Source: Alkalibacterium sp.
GTDB taxonomy: Bacteria > Bacillota > Bacilli > Lactobacillales > Carnobacteriaceae_A
Length of the DNA: 64,000 nt
Assembly: GCA_020832185.1 (NCBI GenBank)
Contig: JAFIFE010000023.1
Coordinates: 124,001 to 188,000, forward strand
Direction: 5' to 3'
The notes under the pieces are model-generated. The model ran no database searches. It saw only the letters and a list, made by a program, of their open reading frames with translations, and had not been told where the DNA came from. Position numbers and translations under genes: made by a program. The stretch's first letter is position 1; every line of letters starts with the position of its first letter. This document shows, piece after piece, positions 28,840-39,967 of the stretch.

Positions 28840-28913
28840 AGGTTAATATATTACTAATTCAAACTTAATGAAGTCAGACTACTTTGATTAAGGCAACAAT
28901 TCTATCCTGTTAT

Positions 28914-28927
28914 TGTAAGCGTGCTCA
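28914..28927 (+). promoter_or_regulatory. cre-like site before binding-protein copy 2
   Basis: TGTAAGCGTGCTCA matches the cre consensus except for one weak position. A poor promoter (TTGATT 28884-28889, 18 bp, TGTTAT 28908-28913) would put the site at the transcription start. No XylR or AraR operator is seen here. Confidence 0.45.
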
Positions 28928-28991
28928 TTAAGTGTTCCATCATAGTTGAAAAAAGATAATCACAAACAAGATGAGAAATCGGAGGAAATTA

Positions 28992-30659
28992 ATGAAATCA
29001 TTATCTAAAAAATATTTATTGACGAGTGCTACTCTATGTGGCGCATTGCTGTTAGCAGCATGTAATGGTGACACAGCTGGATCAGAGTCGGAAGAAGAAA
29101 TTACAGAAGATGATATTGGATCAGTTGGAGCTATGGAGAGTTTTGAATTTGGAGATACGTTTGTAGCCACTGAACCACTAGACATCAGCATTTTATATAG
29201 AGATTTACCAGCTTATCCGCTGGATACAGACTGGTTGTTTTTCCAGGAATTAGAAGAAAATAATAATGTCACTTTTGATATTACTAGTGTTCCTCTATCT
29301 GACTGGGAAGAACGACTAAACGTGACAATGGGTGCAGGGGACTTGCCTGACTATTCTACAGATATCTGGTCAGGTCATGAAACACCATTCGTACCTTCAG
29401 GCACGTTGCTGCCAATTTCTGACTATACTCATCTGATGCCTCACTTCCAGCAGCGACTTGAAGACTGGGAAGGCGTAAATGAACAGATTGAAAATATGCG
29501 TCAACTGGACGGTAAATATTATGTCCTGCCTGGAATCAATGAAAATATTTCTTTTGACTTCAGTATGAAATACAACAAAACAGCCTTTGACGAATATGGC
29601 ATCGAAGAGCCTCAGTCATGGGATGAATTGAGAGACGCTTTAGTTATCTTAAGAGATGAAACAGGTACTGCTCCACTAACAACCTGGTGGCAGGGAGGAG
29701 CTATGTTTAACTTCGGTGGCGCTTCATTTGACACAATAGGTGGATGGGGCTTCATGGATGGCGCTATGTTTGACCATGATACAGAGCAATTCGTTTATGG
29801 TCCAATGCAAGATGGCTATAAAGACATGGTAGAGTACTTTGCTGGATTAACAGCTGATGGATTAATGGATCAGGAAGCATTGACACAAGATGATCAGATG
29901 GCTAGAAATAAACTAATCAATCAGGAAGCATTTGTCAGTTCTGGTAATGTCGGAACGATGACTGACGTTAATGAAGGCTTAGATGATCAATATGGTGAAG
30001 GCGAAGTTGAATTTGCCAGATTACCGATTCTTGCCGGACCAAACGGACAGAAAATGCGTGGAGGAAATACTAACAGTGGAATCATGCTGAATGCAGATGT
30101 TGCTGAAAGAGAAGACTTCCTTGCGTTACTTCAATATATTGACTGGCAGTACTACAGTGACGAAGGAACTGAATTCTCTCACTGGGGTGTAGAAGGCGAA
30201 ACATTTGAATACACTGATGAATTGGCTGGTGGTTATAAACCTGTTGAGGGAATCCGTTACGAACGTATGAACGTTGGTGCAGAAGAACACATGCAGGAAG
30301 ATTACGGATTTGGGAATGTGGCATTTGCTTATGCAGGGCCAGCACATATTCGTCAATCGATTATGGAAGAGAAAGAATTCAACTATCAGTCTCGCATGAA
30401 TGACGAAGTTGAAATCATCCTACCTGATCCGCCACGTCCTATGTCACCGGCTGACCAGGAGCAGGCATCATTATTGGCTACTCCACTACAAGATACAGTA
30501 GACCAATATACATTCAGATTTGTTACTGGACAATATTCTATGGATCGTTGGGACGAATTTATGGCTGAACTGGAAGCTCAGAACGTTGATGCATTCATGG
30601 AATTAGTGAATGAAGCTTATGTAGAGTACCAGGAAGCTATCGAAGCTGCAACTGAATAA
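28992..30659 (+). CDS. LplA-type extracellular sugar-binding lipoprotein (copy 2)
   Basis: This 555-residue lipoprotein has the lipobox LAAC with Cys24, a short acidic linker, then the binding domain. The in-frame ATG at 28971 is rejected because GGAGG sits directly before 28992. It is a paralogue of the proteins encoded at 7526 and 57864 (shared FVATEPLDIS, YRDLPAYPLD-type segment, VDQYTFRFVTGQYS, DRWDEFMAEL). No permease gene adjoins it; it is flanked by terminators and probably feeds the LplBC-type permeases encoded at 5291-7238. The ligand is unknown. Confidence 0.88.
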   Translation: MKSLSKKYLLTSATLCGALLLAACNGDTAGSESEEEITEDDIGSVGAMESFEFGDTFVATEPLDISILYRDLPAYPLDTDWLFFQELEENNNVTFDITSVPLSDWEERLNVTMGAGDLPDYSTDIWSGHETPFVPSGTLLPISDYTHLMPHFQQRLEDWEGVNEQIENMRQLDGKYYVLPGINENISFDFSMKYNKTAFDEYGIEEPQSWDELRDALVILRDETGTAPLTTWWQGGAMFNFGGASFDTIGGWGFMDGAMFDHDTEQFVYGPMQDGYKDMVEYFAGLTADGLMDQEALTQDDQMARNKLINQEAFVSSGNVGTMTDVNEGLDDQYGEGEVEFARLPILAGPNGQKMRGGNTNSGIMLNADVAEREDFLALLQYIDWQYYSDEGTEFSHWGVEGETFEYTDELAGGYKPVEGIRYERMNVGAEEHMQEDYGFGNVAFAYAGPAHIRQSIMEEKEFNYQSRMNDEVEIILPDPPRPMSPADQEQASLLATPLQDTVDQYTFRFVTGQYSMDRWDEFMAELEAQNVDAFMELVNEAYVEYQEAIEAATE

Positions 30660-30690
30660 ATTGAACTAACTGATTTAAAGTCATAATTAG

Positions 30691-30744
30691 CCACCCATAA
30701 AGCGGGTAAAGACAGAATTAATGTCTGACCGTTTTATGGGTCGC
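30691..30744 (+). terminator. Hairpin after binding-protein copy 2
   Basis: CCACCCATAAAGCGG pairs imperfectly with CCGTTTTATGGGTCG, and a second small stem AGACA/TGTCT (30710-30726) lies in its loop. It is followed by CTTTTGG. It is probably a terminator or 3' protective structure. Confidence 0.55.
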
Positions 30745-30771
30745 TTTTGGGATATAGGAAAAATGTGTATT

Positions 30772-30808
30772 AAAAAAGGCGTAAACTTAATGTTTACGCC
30801 TTTTTTTT
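30772..30808. terminator. Bidirectional terminator between copy 2 and MATE genes
   Basis: AAAAAAGGCGTAAAC-TTAAT-GTTTACGCCTTTTTTTT is a near-ideal intrinsic terminator in both directions between convergent genes. Confidence 0.9.
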
Positions 30809-30834
30809 CTGTATATGATACTGAAAAGATCACT

Positions 30835-32208
30835 TTATGCTTTCAGTGTCCGACTTACAAGACGTTTGTTCATCCAGCGTTTCTTTTTCCATCTGAAGAA
30901 CATTAAACTGCTGCGGATCCACTCATCGATCAGCATCGCACACCAGATTCCTGGAAGACCAAAGCCAAGAACTATGCCCAGGAAATAAGCAAGAGGGACC
31001 ATAACAGCCCACATGACAGTTACACCGATCATTACCGGGAATTTTGCATCACCCGCTGCTCTCAGTGCACTGATGATAACCAGATTACCTGTTCGAGCCG
31101 GCTGAAGTAGTAATTCGATGAATAAGATGGTTGAACCTAAAGCAATAATACTAGGGTCATCAGAGAAAAATCCGAAAATCTGTCGGCCAAATAGGGCGAA
31201 TAAACTGCCGATTATGATAGTAACGATAACTGCAAATTTTAATCCGGTAAACATATACTGGTATGCTTCATCCTGTTTTCTGGCTCCGACCAGCTGACCA
31301 ATAAAAATCTGCATGCCTTTAGCAATCGACATGGAAAAAATAACGAGTACGGATAAAAAGGTGTGTGAGTAAACCCTGGTAGCTAATGCTGTAGCTCCTA
31401 AGGTTGTAATCATAATAGTCAAAACAATTTGACTGACATTATAAGACAGTTGTTCACCAGCTGACGGAATACCAATTCCCAGTATTTTCCCAGCATATTT
31501 CTTTTTAAACTTGAAAAATGACTTAAGTGGAATTTTTACGGGCATACGTTTGAATAATAAGACCAGCATACCGAGCATAATGATTACCCGTACAGCGGCA
31601 GTTGATATGGCTACTCCTGTTACACCGATACGAGGGAATCCTAAGACACCGAAAATCAGAACATAGTTCCCAAATACATTCAGCACATTCATGATCAGTA
31701 CAGATATCATTACGTCTTTGGTATAGCCCATGGCTTGAAGAATGGATGACACAGTTAAAATGAGTGCTTGAGCGAATAAGGCAAATCCGACAATCATGGC
31801 ATAGTTGTTAGCATATGCAAACAACTCAGCTTCTAACGCAAATAGATTGAGAAGAAAGTGACGGTTAAAGCCAACGAATAAACTTACGGCAAGTCCAAAG
31901 AGCAAGTTGATTGAAATGGCACTGGCAATCGTCTTTCTGACCCCGTCCTTATCCCCGGCACCTACATACTGAGAGACGACCACTCCGGCTCCCATAGCTG
32001 TAAAATTAAACATGACGAACATGAAGGTCATCAGCTGATTGACGACACCAATGGCAGCCACCGCCTGATCGGATACAAAACTGAGCATAAACACATCCGT
32101 CATTTTCATTAACATCTGAAGAAAGACTTCTATGAAAATTGGCCATGTGATCATAAACATATACCGTTTAGCAGAAGCTGGATTCTCCAGAGTGATTCCT
32201 TTTATCAT
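30835..32208 (-). CDS. MATE-family efflux transporter
   Basis: This 457-residue protein has twelve predicted membrane helices in two repeated halves. Segments such as TWPIFIEVFLQMLMKMTDVFMLS, GAGVVVSQYVGAGDKDGVRK and IGIPSAGEQLSYNVSQI are typical of the MATE (NorM/DinF-like) family, which exports organic cations using a sodium or proton gradient. The start at 32208 follows AAGGATGATG. It is on the strand opposite to the sugar genes and has no obvious link to them; the transported compound cannot be told from sequence. Confidence 0.88.
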   Translation of the reverse strand: MIKGITLENPASAKRYMFMITWPIFIEVFLQMLMKMTDVFMLSFVSDQAVAAIGVVNQLMTFMFVMFNFTAMGAGVVVSQYVGAGDKDGVRKTIASAISINLLFGLAVSLFVGFNRHFLLNLFALEAELFAYANNYAMIVGFALFAQALILTVSSILQAMGYTKDVMISVLIMNVLNVFGNYVLIFGVLGFPRIGVTGVAISTAAVRVIIMLGMLVLLFKRMPVKIPLKSFFKFKKKYAGKILGIGIPSAGEQLSYNVSQIVLTIMITTLGATALATRVYSHTFLSVLVIFSMSIAKGMQIFIGQLVGARKQDEAYQYMFTGLKFAVIVTIIIGSLFALFGRQIFGFFSDDPSIIALGSTILFIELLLQPARTGNLVIISALRAAGDAKFPVMIGVTVMWAVMVPLAYFLGIVLGFGLPGIWCAMLIDEWIRSSLMFFRWKKKRWMNKRLVSRTLKA

Positions 32209-32253
32209 AATTAATCATCATCCTTAGTGAAACAAAAAATAAGTACATTGAGA

Positions 32254-32281
32254 ATTTTACCATTCAAGGTGAATTAAACAA
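32254..32281 (-). promoter_or_regulatory. Possible promoter of the MATE gene
   Basis: On the minus strand TTGTTT (32281-32276), 16 bp, TAAAAT (32259-32254), about 45 bases before the start codon. Both boxes are reasonable but nothing else supports it. Confidence 0.35.
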
Positions 32282-32344
32282 GTGAATTAGTCAATTTTCA
32301 GTGGAATAGTTCATTGTTTGTACACGAGTTTGCAGTTTTTTTAA

Positions 32345-33918
<1,574 letters not shown>

Positions 33919-33936
33919 ATGATGGAAATTTATTTA

Positions 33937-33974
33937 AGAAAACGATTGCAAAAAATGAAGACAAATGATATAGT
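33937..33974 (+). promoter_or_regulatory. Promoter with cre for the first AraNPQ-like operon
   Basis: TTGCAA (33946-33951), 17 bp, TATAGT (33969-33974). cre-like AGAAAACGATTGCA (33937-33950) overlaps the -35, as in the abfA promoter. The leader to the first gene is about 210 nt. Confidence 0.7.
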
Positions 33975-33980
33975 TTAACA

Positions 33981-33996
33981 AAAGGTACGTACCAAT
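33981..33996 (+). promoter_or_regulatory. AraR operator 1 before the first AraNPQ-like operon
   Basis: AAAGGTACGTACCAAT contains the full GTACGTAC core and lies at the predicted start point. Confidence 0.75.
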
Positions 33997-34094
33997 AAGT
34001 TTATTGACTCAAATATCTTCCGATTAACCATCTTAAACCTACTTATCTGGTAGTATTTGTGAAATAAACGTGTTGAGTACGTATTTTTTTCTCG

Positions 34095-34110
34095 ATATGT
34101 CCGTACAATT
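34095..34110 (+). promoter_or_regulatory. AraR operator 2 before the first AraNPQ-like operon
   Basis: ATATGTCCGTACAATT lies 114 bp centre to centre from operator 1, which would permit looping between bound repressors. A weaker GTACGTAT core is also present at 34077-34084. Confidence 0.55.
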
Positions 34111-34194
34111 CTGGCAAGCACTATTAAGAAGGGAGTCGACTATTACAATCGTTTTTATTATAATCATATAGAACAGACAATGGAGGAATGAAAA

Positions 34195-35553
34195 ATGAAT
34201 TGGTCAAAAAATGTTTTATCAACTGGATTTATAATGGCAAGCGCTTTGGTGCTTTCAGCATGTGGCGGTAATGGAGATACGGAGGGTGCATCACCATCTG
34301 ATGAAGGGGATGCTAATGCTGGTAACGACGAAAATATTTCTTTAACATTCATGTTCCGTGGAGGAACTGATGAAAGAGATGCATACGACTTGGCAATTGC
34401 TGCTTTCGAAGATGAGAATCCAAATGTTTCAGTAAATGTTATAGCTACTGATCCCGATCAATACGCAACGCAACTTCAAGCATCAATTTCAGGTAATGAT
34501 GTACCGGACGTATTCTATGTTGGACAAGGGGATGTTATGGCCTACGTTGATAATGGGATACTTAGAGATATTACAGAAGATGTAGAGAACATAGATATCG
34601 ACCTTGACAACATTTGGGAGTATGGTATTGACAGCTATCGTTATGATGGAGACAAAATTGGTGAAGGGGCCATTTATGGGTTGCCTAAAGACGTAGGGCC
34701 ATTTGCCTTTGGTTATAACAAAACAATGTTTGAAGAAGCAGGTATAGAGCTACCAGATCCAGATGTTCCATACACTTGGGATGAATTTATTGAAGTAGGT
34801 AAAGAGCTGACTGCTGAAGATCAATGGGCTACCGGGTTAAATGTAAACTGGTCACTGCAGTCATTTGTATGGAGCAACGGCGGAAACTTCATTAATGAAG
34901 ATTTAACCGAAGTAACTGTTAACACACCAGAATTCATTGAAGCCTTACAATATTTTGCTGATATGCAGAATGTTCATGGTCTGACTCCTTCTGTTGAACA
35001 AGCTCAAACATTGGATACTTACCAGCGCTGGATGAACGGTGAACTTGCTTTCTTCCCGGTCGGTCCGTGGGATATGAGTACCTTTAATGAACTGGATTTC
35101 GAATATGATTTACTTCCATGGCCAGCTGGAAAAACTGGAGAATCAGCCACTTGGGTTGGGTCACTGGGAATAGCAGTATCTGAAGCAACTGAACATCCTG
35201 AAGTTGCAGTTGAATTGGCTGCCTATCTATCAGCTTCACCTGATGCACAACAACAGTTAGTGGATGCTAATATTCAGATTCCAAACAATATTGAAGTAGC
35301 TGAAGAATGGGCCTCAGATACTGAATCACTACCTAACAATAAACAAGAATTTTTAGATATCGTTGGAGATTATGGAAAAAATCTACCCGCAGCAAAAACT
35401 TATACCTCTGAATGGTATGATGAGTTCTTTATAAATGTACAACCAGTAATAGATGGAGATATGTCAGCAGAAGAATTTGTTGAAAACATCCAACCAAGAA
35501 TGCAGGATCTGTTAGATCAGTCAATTATGCAGCACGAACAATCAAAACAATAA
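34195..35553 (+). CDS. Sugar ABC transporter substrate-binding lipoprotein (AraN-like, system 1)
   Basis: This 452-residue family-1 solute-binding protein has the lipobox LSAC with Cys23 and a short Gly/Asp-rich linker. The blocks [20 protein letters not shown] and [19 protein letters not shown] are MalE/AraN-like. With the two following permeases it forms a complete importer apart from the ATPase. AraR operators upstream make arabinose oligosaccharides the likely cargo. GGAGG precedes the ATG. It is only fold-related to the LplA-type proteins of the window. Confidence 0.88.
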   Translation: MNWSKNVLSTGFIMASALVLSACGGNGDTEGASPSDEGDANAGNDENISLTFMFRGGTDERDAYDLAIAAFEDENPNVSVNVIATDPDQYATQLQASISGNDVPDVFYVGQGDVMAYVDNGILRDITEDVENIDIDLDNIWEYGIDSYRYDGDKIGEGAIYGLPKDVGPFAFGYNKTMFEEAGIELPDPDVPYTWDEFIEVGKELTAEDQWATGLNVNWSLQSFVWSNGGNFINEDLTEVTVNTPEFIEALQYFADMQNVHGLTPSVEQAQTLDTYQRWMNGELAFFPVGPWDMSTFNELDFEYDLLPWPAGKTGESATWVGSLGIAVSEATEHPEVAVELAAYLSASPDAQQQLVDANIQIPNNIEVAEEWASDTESLPNNKQEFLDIVGDYGKNLPAAKTYTSEWYDEFFINVQPVIDGDMSAEEFVENIQPRMQDLLDQSIMQHEQSKQ

Positions 35554-35561
35554 TTTTTAAT

Positions 35562-35595
35562 TATACTAGGCTATCTTAATGGGTAGCCTAGTATA
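35562..35595 (+). terminator. Hairpin between binding-protein and permease genes
   Basis: A perfect 12-bp inverted repeat TATACTAGGCTA / TAGCCTAGTATA with a 10-nt loop and no T tract. It probably stabilises the binding-protein mRNA or reduces read-through, as is common in such operons. Confidence 0.65.
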
Positions 35596-35615
35596 CTGAT
35601 TAGGAGGTATCGCTC

Positions 35616-36554
35616 ATGATAGAAAGTCAGGCAAGTAAACTTAAGAAGAGATCAAGTGTGACTCTTAAAAGAAAAAGTAAACTGTATAAGAATGAACATC
35701 GTTTCGCACTTCTCTTTATTCTTCCGCCAGTAATCGGATTTTTACTATTCGCATTAACTCCTTTACTGATCAGTTTTTATGCATCATTTACTAACTGGAA
35801 TGGGTTAAGACAGATGAATTTCGTTGGTCTGGAGAATTACAGAAGACTGTTAAGTGACAGTTACTTTTGGACTACATTAGGCAACACGTTTTATTTAATG
35901 ATTGGGATTCCAATAGGATTGACCTTATCTTTCTTATTAGCTTTAGCACTGAATAGAAGGATCGTTGGAAGAAACACGTTTAGAGTCATTTATTACATTC
36001 CGGTAGTATCTTCGCTTGCTGCTATTTCTATTCTATGGCAATGGGCATATAATGGGGATTTCGGATTGGTAAACCAGGCTCTGGCATATATAGGTATTGA
36101 CGGTCCTAACTGGCTTCAAAATACTGCAACTATAAAGCCGGCCATTATAATTATGACTGTTTGGAAAGGGCTGGGATACTCTATGCTCCTATACTTAGCA
36201 GCTATACAAAGCGTTCCGAGAACTTTTTACGAAGCTGCTGAACTAGATGGCGCGTCACCGTTACAGCGACTGACCTATATAACTTGGCCAATGGTCAGAC
36301 CGGTCACTTTTTTCCTGATTGTGACAAATATTATTGGCGGCGCTCAAATGTTTACAGAGATCAATATAATGACTCCAACTGGGGGGCCAATGTATTCATC
36401 GGCCACATTAGTCTGGTATCTGTGGCAGCAAGCGTTTAATTACTGGAGAATGGGGTATGCTTCTGCCATGTCAGTAGTTTTAGGCATTTTGATTTTCATC
36501 ATAACAGCACTGCAATTCCACATGAATAAAAAATCCAGCTATAAACTAGATTAA
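35616..36554 (+). CDS. Sugar ABC transporter permease (AraP-like, system 1)
   Basis: This 312-residue protein has six membrane helices after a basic N-terminal tail of about 25 residues. The motif FYEAAELDGASPLQRLTYITWP is the EAA loop for the ATPase. It shows the MalF/AraP arrangement (TNWNGLRQMNFVGLENYRRLL after the first helix). GGAGG precedes the ATG. The next permease starts 12 bases after its stop. Confidence 0.88.
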   Translation: MIESQASKLKKRSSVTLKRKSKLYKNEHRFALLFILPPVIGFLLFALTPLLISFYASFTNWNGLRQMNFVGLENYRRLLSDSYFWTTLGNTFYLMIGIPIGLTLSFLLALALNRRIVGRNTFRVIYYIPVVSSLAAISILWQWAYNGDFGLVNQALAYIGIDGPNWLQNTATIKPAIIIMTVWKGLGYSMLLYLAAIQSVPRTFYEAAELDGASPLQRLTYITWPMVRPVTFFLIVTNIIGGAQMFTEINIMTPTGGPMYSSATLVWYLWQQAFNYWRMGYASAMSVVLGILIFIITALQFHMNKKSSYKLD

Positions 36555-36566
36555 GGGTGATTTAAA

Positions 36567-37403
36567 ATGAAAAGAGAGACTAAGTTAGGCAACATTATTA
36601 TTTTTATCATAGTTCTATTTGGATCTGTTATAATGATTGCTCCATTACTATGGATGGTTTCTACAGCTTTCAAGGAGCGAAGCAGTGTATTTGCACTTCC
36701 TCCTGAATGGATACCTGATCCAATAACCCTTGAACCATTTAGAAGGTTACTGGAAATTGATACATTATGGAGTGGGATTAGAAATTCCTTAATAGTATCT
36801 TTCTCAGTTACAATTATAGGGTCATTTACTTCTAGCCTGGCAGCTTTCTCGTTTGCCAAGCTAAAATTACCATATAAAGATCTGGTGTTTTTACTATTGC
36901 TTGGAGGAATAATGATCCCTTATCCAAGTATAATGATTCCTCAATTTGCTATTTTCTCAATGATTGGCTGGGTGGATACACTTAGACCACTTATTGTTCC
37001 TGGCTTATTTGGAAATATTGTCATGATATTCTTTTTAAAGCAATATCTCTCAAACATTCCCGATTCCATTGTTGAAGCTGCTAAAATTGATGGAGCAGGC
37101 TATTTCCAGATGTTCTATCGACTGATAGTGCCTGCAATTAAACCTGCTATTGCAGCACAATTCATCCTTTGGTTCATGGCTTCATGGAATGATTATTTAG
37201 CACCGCTATTATATCTGAGAAGTCCTGAAAGATTAACTCTTCAAGTTGTAATAGCAAATCTTAATGCAACCTATGCGATTCAGACTGATTACCCATTAAT
37301 TATGGCTGCGTCTGTTGTTTCACTCTTACCAGTACTATTAATATTTATTGTGTTCCAGAAACAAATTATTGAAAATGTGGCTTTAAGTGGAGTAAAAGGA
37401 TAA
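36567..37403 (+). CDS. Sugar ABC transporter permease (AraQ-like, system 1)
   Basis: This 278-residue protein has six membrane helices and the EAA loop IVEAAKIDGAGYFQMFYRLIVP, in the MalG/AraQ group. It starts with a modest GGGTGAT site. It completes the membrane part of the first arabinose-type importer. No ATP-binding protein follows; a shared MsmX-like ATPase is assumed. Confidence 0.88.
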   Translation: MKRETKLGNIIIFIIVLFGSVIMIAPLLWMVSTAFKERSSVFALPPEWIPDPITLEPFRRLLEIDTLWSGIRNSLIVSFSVTIIGSFTSSLAAFSFAKLKLPYKDLVFLLLLGGIMIPYPSIMIPQFAIFSMIGWVDTLRPLIVPGLFGNIVMIFFLKQYLSNIPDSIVEAAKIDGAGYFQMFYRLIVPAIKPAIAAQFILWFMASWNDYLAPLLYLRSPERLTLQVVIANLNATYAIQTDYPLIMAASVVSLLPVLLIFIVFQKQIIENVALSGVKG

Positions 37404-37433
37404 TAATGCAATAGGAAGGGGGGGAATAGTCAA

Positions 37434-38048
37434 ATGCCAGAAAAAGCCATGAGTATATTAGAAAAAGGTGTATTTTTCATTTATCTTAATATTCTTTGGT
37501 TCATAGGAATATCAGCAGGATTGGTATTAGGTGGTTTTCTTCCTTCTTCATTGACTGCTCAACTCATTCTGGAAGACGAAGAGTTCTATTCGAGATATCA
37601 GTCTTTCATATCATTAACCAGAAGATTTTTTACTATCTATAAAAAGAACCTTAAGAACTACTGGAAGCTTTCTGTTTTGTATACCTGCATTTTTGCTGTA
37701 TTGATAATTAATATGACTATGGTATTTAGAATAGAATCATTATCTTTTCTTATCTATATCACCATACTATTTTCTCTTTATGTGATCATACATTTTTTAT
37801 ATTTGTTACCGATCCTTACAACAGCGACGGGTAAATTATCTGAGAAAGTAAAGTTGGGTCTCTTAGCTCCTTTACTGCATTTGAAAGTGACACTTTTAAA
37901 TATGCTTTTGATTTTTACCCTAACTGTGATGACGCTTTTTTATCCTGTTGGATTATTCTTAATATACCCTATAGGAGTACTAGAACTCAGTAGAAGGTTA
38001 AATCTATTTGGATTAAAAGAAAAAAAATTAATTGTGCTTTCAGATTAA
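37434..38048 (+). CDS. DUF624 (YesL-like) membrane protein 2
   Basis: This 204-residue membrane protein has about four or five hydrophobic segments. The start (LEKGVFFIYLNILWFIGISAGLVLGGFLPSS-type) and the general layout resemble the DUF624 protein at 9662, though it is more divergent. It sits at the end of the importer operon, GGAAGGGGGG precedes the ATG, and a small acidic protein gene follows. Function is unknown. Confidence 0.65.
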   Translation: MPEKAMSILEKGVFFIYLNILWFIGISAGLVLGGFLPSSLTAQLILEDEEFYSRYQSFISLTRRFFTIYKKNLKNYWKLSVLYTCIFAVLIINMTMVFRIESLSFLIYITILFSLYVIIHFLYLLPILTTATGKLSEKVKLGLLAPLLHLKVTLLNMLLIFTLTVMTLFYPVGLFLIYPIGVLELSRRLNLFGLKEKKLIVLSD

Positions 38049-38124
38049 ATAAACAGTCTTGAAATATTTTAGTTTACTTAAAATAAGTGTGATAAGGGTT
38101 AGTAAAATAAGGGGGGAATGAATA

Positions 38125-38340
38125 GTGCCAAGTCATCCAACGGGCAATCGTTCACAGGGAGTCGGAAATATTCCCGGTAGCCAAAAAGACAATTTAAAAG
38201 AAGACAATAAAAGTGTTACTGGACTGCCAAATCAAGAGGACGAAGAAATTACTGATAAAGAAAGCAAGCCAGAAGATTTTAAAAAGTTTGACGTTGACAA
38301 AGTAGAGGAACTAGACAAGTTAAAGTCAGACGATGTTTAA
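38125..38340 (+). CDS. Small acidic protein, paralogue 2
   Basis: This 71-residue hydrophilic acidic protein starts with GTG, eight bases after GGGGGG; an ATG at 38118 is in another frame. The C-terminal motif KPEDFKKFDVDKVEELDKLK matches the tails of the small proteins at 27007 and 61528. The N-terminal half is Gly/Asn/Ser rich and not conserved. It is the last gene of the first AraNPQ-like operon. No known family is recognised. Confidence 0.7.
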   Translation: MPSHPTGNRSQGVGNIPGSQKDNLKEDNKSVTGLPNQEDEEITDKESKPEDFKKFDVDKVEELDKLKSDDV

Positions 38341-38430
38341 ATAAAAAAGAGAATAAAAAAGTGTATTTAGAAATCTTTAACAAGCTGAACAGTAAGTTTG
38401 TGCATTTAAAGAGAAAGAGGAGGAGCATAT

Positions 38431-38434
38431 ATAG
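38431..38434 (+). repeat. Left target-site duplication of the IS3-family element
   Basis: ATAG here and ATAG at 39968-39971 flank the element. Confidence 0.65.
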
Positions 38435-38486
38435 TGACCCCAAAAAGTTAGACTTTTTTCAGAGTAGAATAATCTACTCTGTTTTT

Positions 38487-39299
38487 TTATGCGCTTTGTT
38501 TTAAAAAAGGTGATGATAATCGGTATTCAATTGGACTTAACCAATTAAGTTTCTCCTTCATTCGGTCGTTATTGTAATAATTAATGAAGGTCACTATTGC
38601 TTTCTTTAGTTCCTCATAACTTTTATAAATACGTCCATGATACATTTCCTGTTTCAATATACTAAAGAAATTTTCCATTGGACTGTTATCGAGGCAGTTT
38701 CCCTTACGTGACATACTTTGGAATATTTTGTTGTCTTCTAATTCTGCACCATAAGCTTTCATTTGATAAGCCCAGCCCTGATCAGAATGGAATGTTCGTC
38801 TATATTGGCAATTATTCGTGGCCTTGATAGCTTCGTTTAAAGCTGCCATGATACTCTCGCCATTGGGTTGTTTAGTCACTTTAAAACTAACAATCTCACG
38901 ATTAAATAAATCCATAAATGGATCGAGGTATAACTTTTTAATCTGTAAACGGTCTGACTCATCTTTCTCATAATACTTAAATTCAGTCGTGTCCGTTGTG
39001 ATCTTTTGGTAAGGGACAGAAGAGTTAAACCGTCGGTTTATACGATTAGGAGCTATAGTCCCGACGTTGCCTTTATAAGAACTATATTTCCGTGATTTTC
39101 GAGAATAAGATTTAACACGAATATCAAGTTCAATCATAAGACGCTGAAGCTTTTTGTGATTGATTTTAACATCATACTTAAGCAATTCTTTTTTCAGACG
39201 TCGGTAACCATAATCAGCGTGCTGCTTTCTTATAGTCATAATCACTTCTTTGATTTCTTTATCTGGGTCTTCTCGATCCCATCGTTTTTGCCAGTACAT
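38487..39299 (-). CDS. IS3-family transposase OrfB (DDE integrase domain)
   Basis: The 270-residue ORF from the first ATG carries an HTH_21-like segment, then the rve-type DDE core: Asp in TTDTTEFKYY, Asp in TFHSDQGWAYQ, Glu in CLDNSPMENFFSILKQE. The frame stays open upstream of this ATG (encoding SNEQISRVIHTLRRRFKLKDILEV), as expected when OrfB is made as a frameshift fusion with OrfA rather than alone. Confidence 0.92.
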   Translation of the reverse strand: MYWQKRWDREDPDKEIKEVIMTIRKQHADYGYRRLKKELLKYDVKINHKKLQRLMIELDIRVKSYSRKSRKYSSYKGNVGTIAPNRINRRFNSSVPYQKITTDTTEFKYYEKDESDRLQIKKLYLDPFMDLFNREIVSFKVTKQPNGESIMAALNEAIKATNNCQYRRTFHSDQGWAYQMKAYGAELEDNKIFQSMSRKGNCLDNSPMENFFSILKQEMYHGRIYKSYEELKKAIVTFINYYNNDRMKEKLNWLSPIEYRLSSPFLKQSA

Positions 39300-39340
39300 A
39301 TACGTTGATTTAGGGAAGTTTACGACCTCAAGAATGTCTT

Positions 39341-39913
39341 TTAATTTGAATCGTCTTCGGAGGGTGTGAATGACTCTTGAGATTTGTTCGTTGCTTTGTG
39401 CGATTCCTCGCTCCGCAACCTCCTGAGTTCTTTTAAAAAGGCGTTCTCAATTTCTAAACGATGGACTCGTTTTTCCAACTCTTCAATATGGGTTTCTTGA
39501 GACCCTTCGGTCTTGCGAGACTCTACGTCTCTCGACAGTTTATCTGGAGTCATTTTAGGCGGTCGTCCTTTCGCTTTAGAAAGGCCTTCAATACCTTCGC
39601 TATGAAAGACTTGAACCCACTTCGCCAAGAGACTAGGGTTATTCATTTCAAGTTCTATAGCGAGATTCTGATAGGACATTTCTGTAGTTAAGTACAACTC
39701 TACCGCATTTATCTTGAATTGAACAGAATAACTCTTATTTTGACGACTACGTTTTAAACTTTCTTTTCCCATTGCTTTATAGCTGGCTACCCATTTTTCA
39801 ACAATTGTTTTACTAGATATTCCGTATTTGTCGGCAAGGAACGCAAATCCTCCTTTTCGATTTAAATAATCTTCTACGATTTTTAATTTTAACTCATAGC
39901 TATATTTAGCCAT
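39341..39913 (-). CDS. IS3-family transposase OrfA (helix-turn-helix protein)
   Basis: The 190-residue protein has two HTH segments (around residues 15-60 and 65-115) and a C-terminal leucine-zipper-like heptad region HIEELEKRVHRLEIENAFLKEL. The heptamer T_TTA_AAA (39437-39431 on the minus strand) is in the correct register for a -1 shift into the OrfB frame, giving an OrfAB transposase. Confidence 0.92.
   Translation of the reverse strand: MAKYSYELKLKIVEDYLNRKGGFAFLADKYGISSKTIVEKWVASYKAMGKESLKRSRQNKSYSVQFKINAVELYLTTEMSYQNLAIELEMNNPSLLAKWVQVFHSEGIEGLSKAKGRPPKMTPDKLSRDVESRKTEGSQETHIEELEKRVHRLEIENAFLKELRRLRSEESHKATNKSQESFTPSEDDSN
39431..39437 (-). other. Slippery heptamer for -1 frameshifting in the IS
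   Basis: TTTAAAA read in the OrfA frame as T_TTA_AAA fits the X_XXY_YYZ pattern. After slippage, translation enters the open OrfB frame without a stop codon. Confidence 0.7.
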
Positions 39914-39967
39914 AAAAACACCCCCAAAAGTTAGATTTTTCAGGTCTAACTTTCGGGGGTCGGCTCA

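Larger units (their letters stand above)
38435..39967 (-). mobile_element. IS3-family insertion sequence (IS150-like group), intact
   Basis: The 1533-bp element has ends TGACCCCAAAAAGTTAGAC and, on the other strand, TGAGCCGACCCCCGAAAGTT, which are imperfect inverted repeats, and is flanked by the 4-bp duplication ATAG. It encodes OrfA and OrfB on the minus strand with a slippery heptamer joining them. It lies between the first and second AraNPQ-like operons and leaves the downstream AraR-type promoter at 40081 untouched. Both reading frames and the DDE residues are intact, so it may be active. Confidence 0.9.

Noticed and set aside
30691-30744. Possible riboswitch-like nested hairpin
   Set aside because: It follows a gene end and precedes only a convergent gene, so a terminator or 3' structure is simpler.
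30721-30906. Short plus-strand frame across the terminator region
   Set aside because: It runs through two hairpins and the end of the MATE gene and lacks a ribosome binding site.
34077-34084. GTACGTAT as a third AraR operator before the first AraNPQ-like operon
   Set aside because: Flanks do not match the consensus and it is only 18 bp from a better site; mentioned there but not listed as its own feature.
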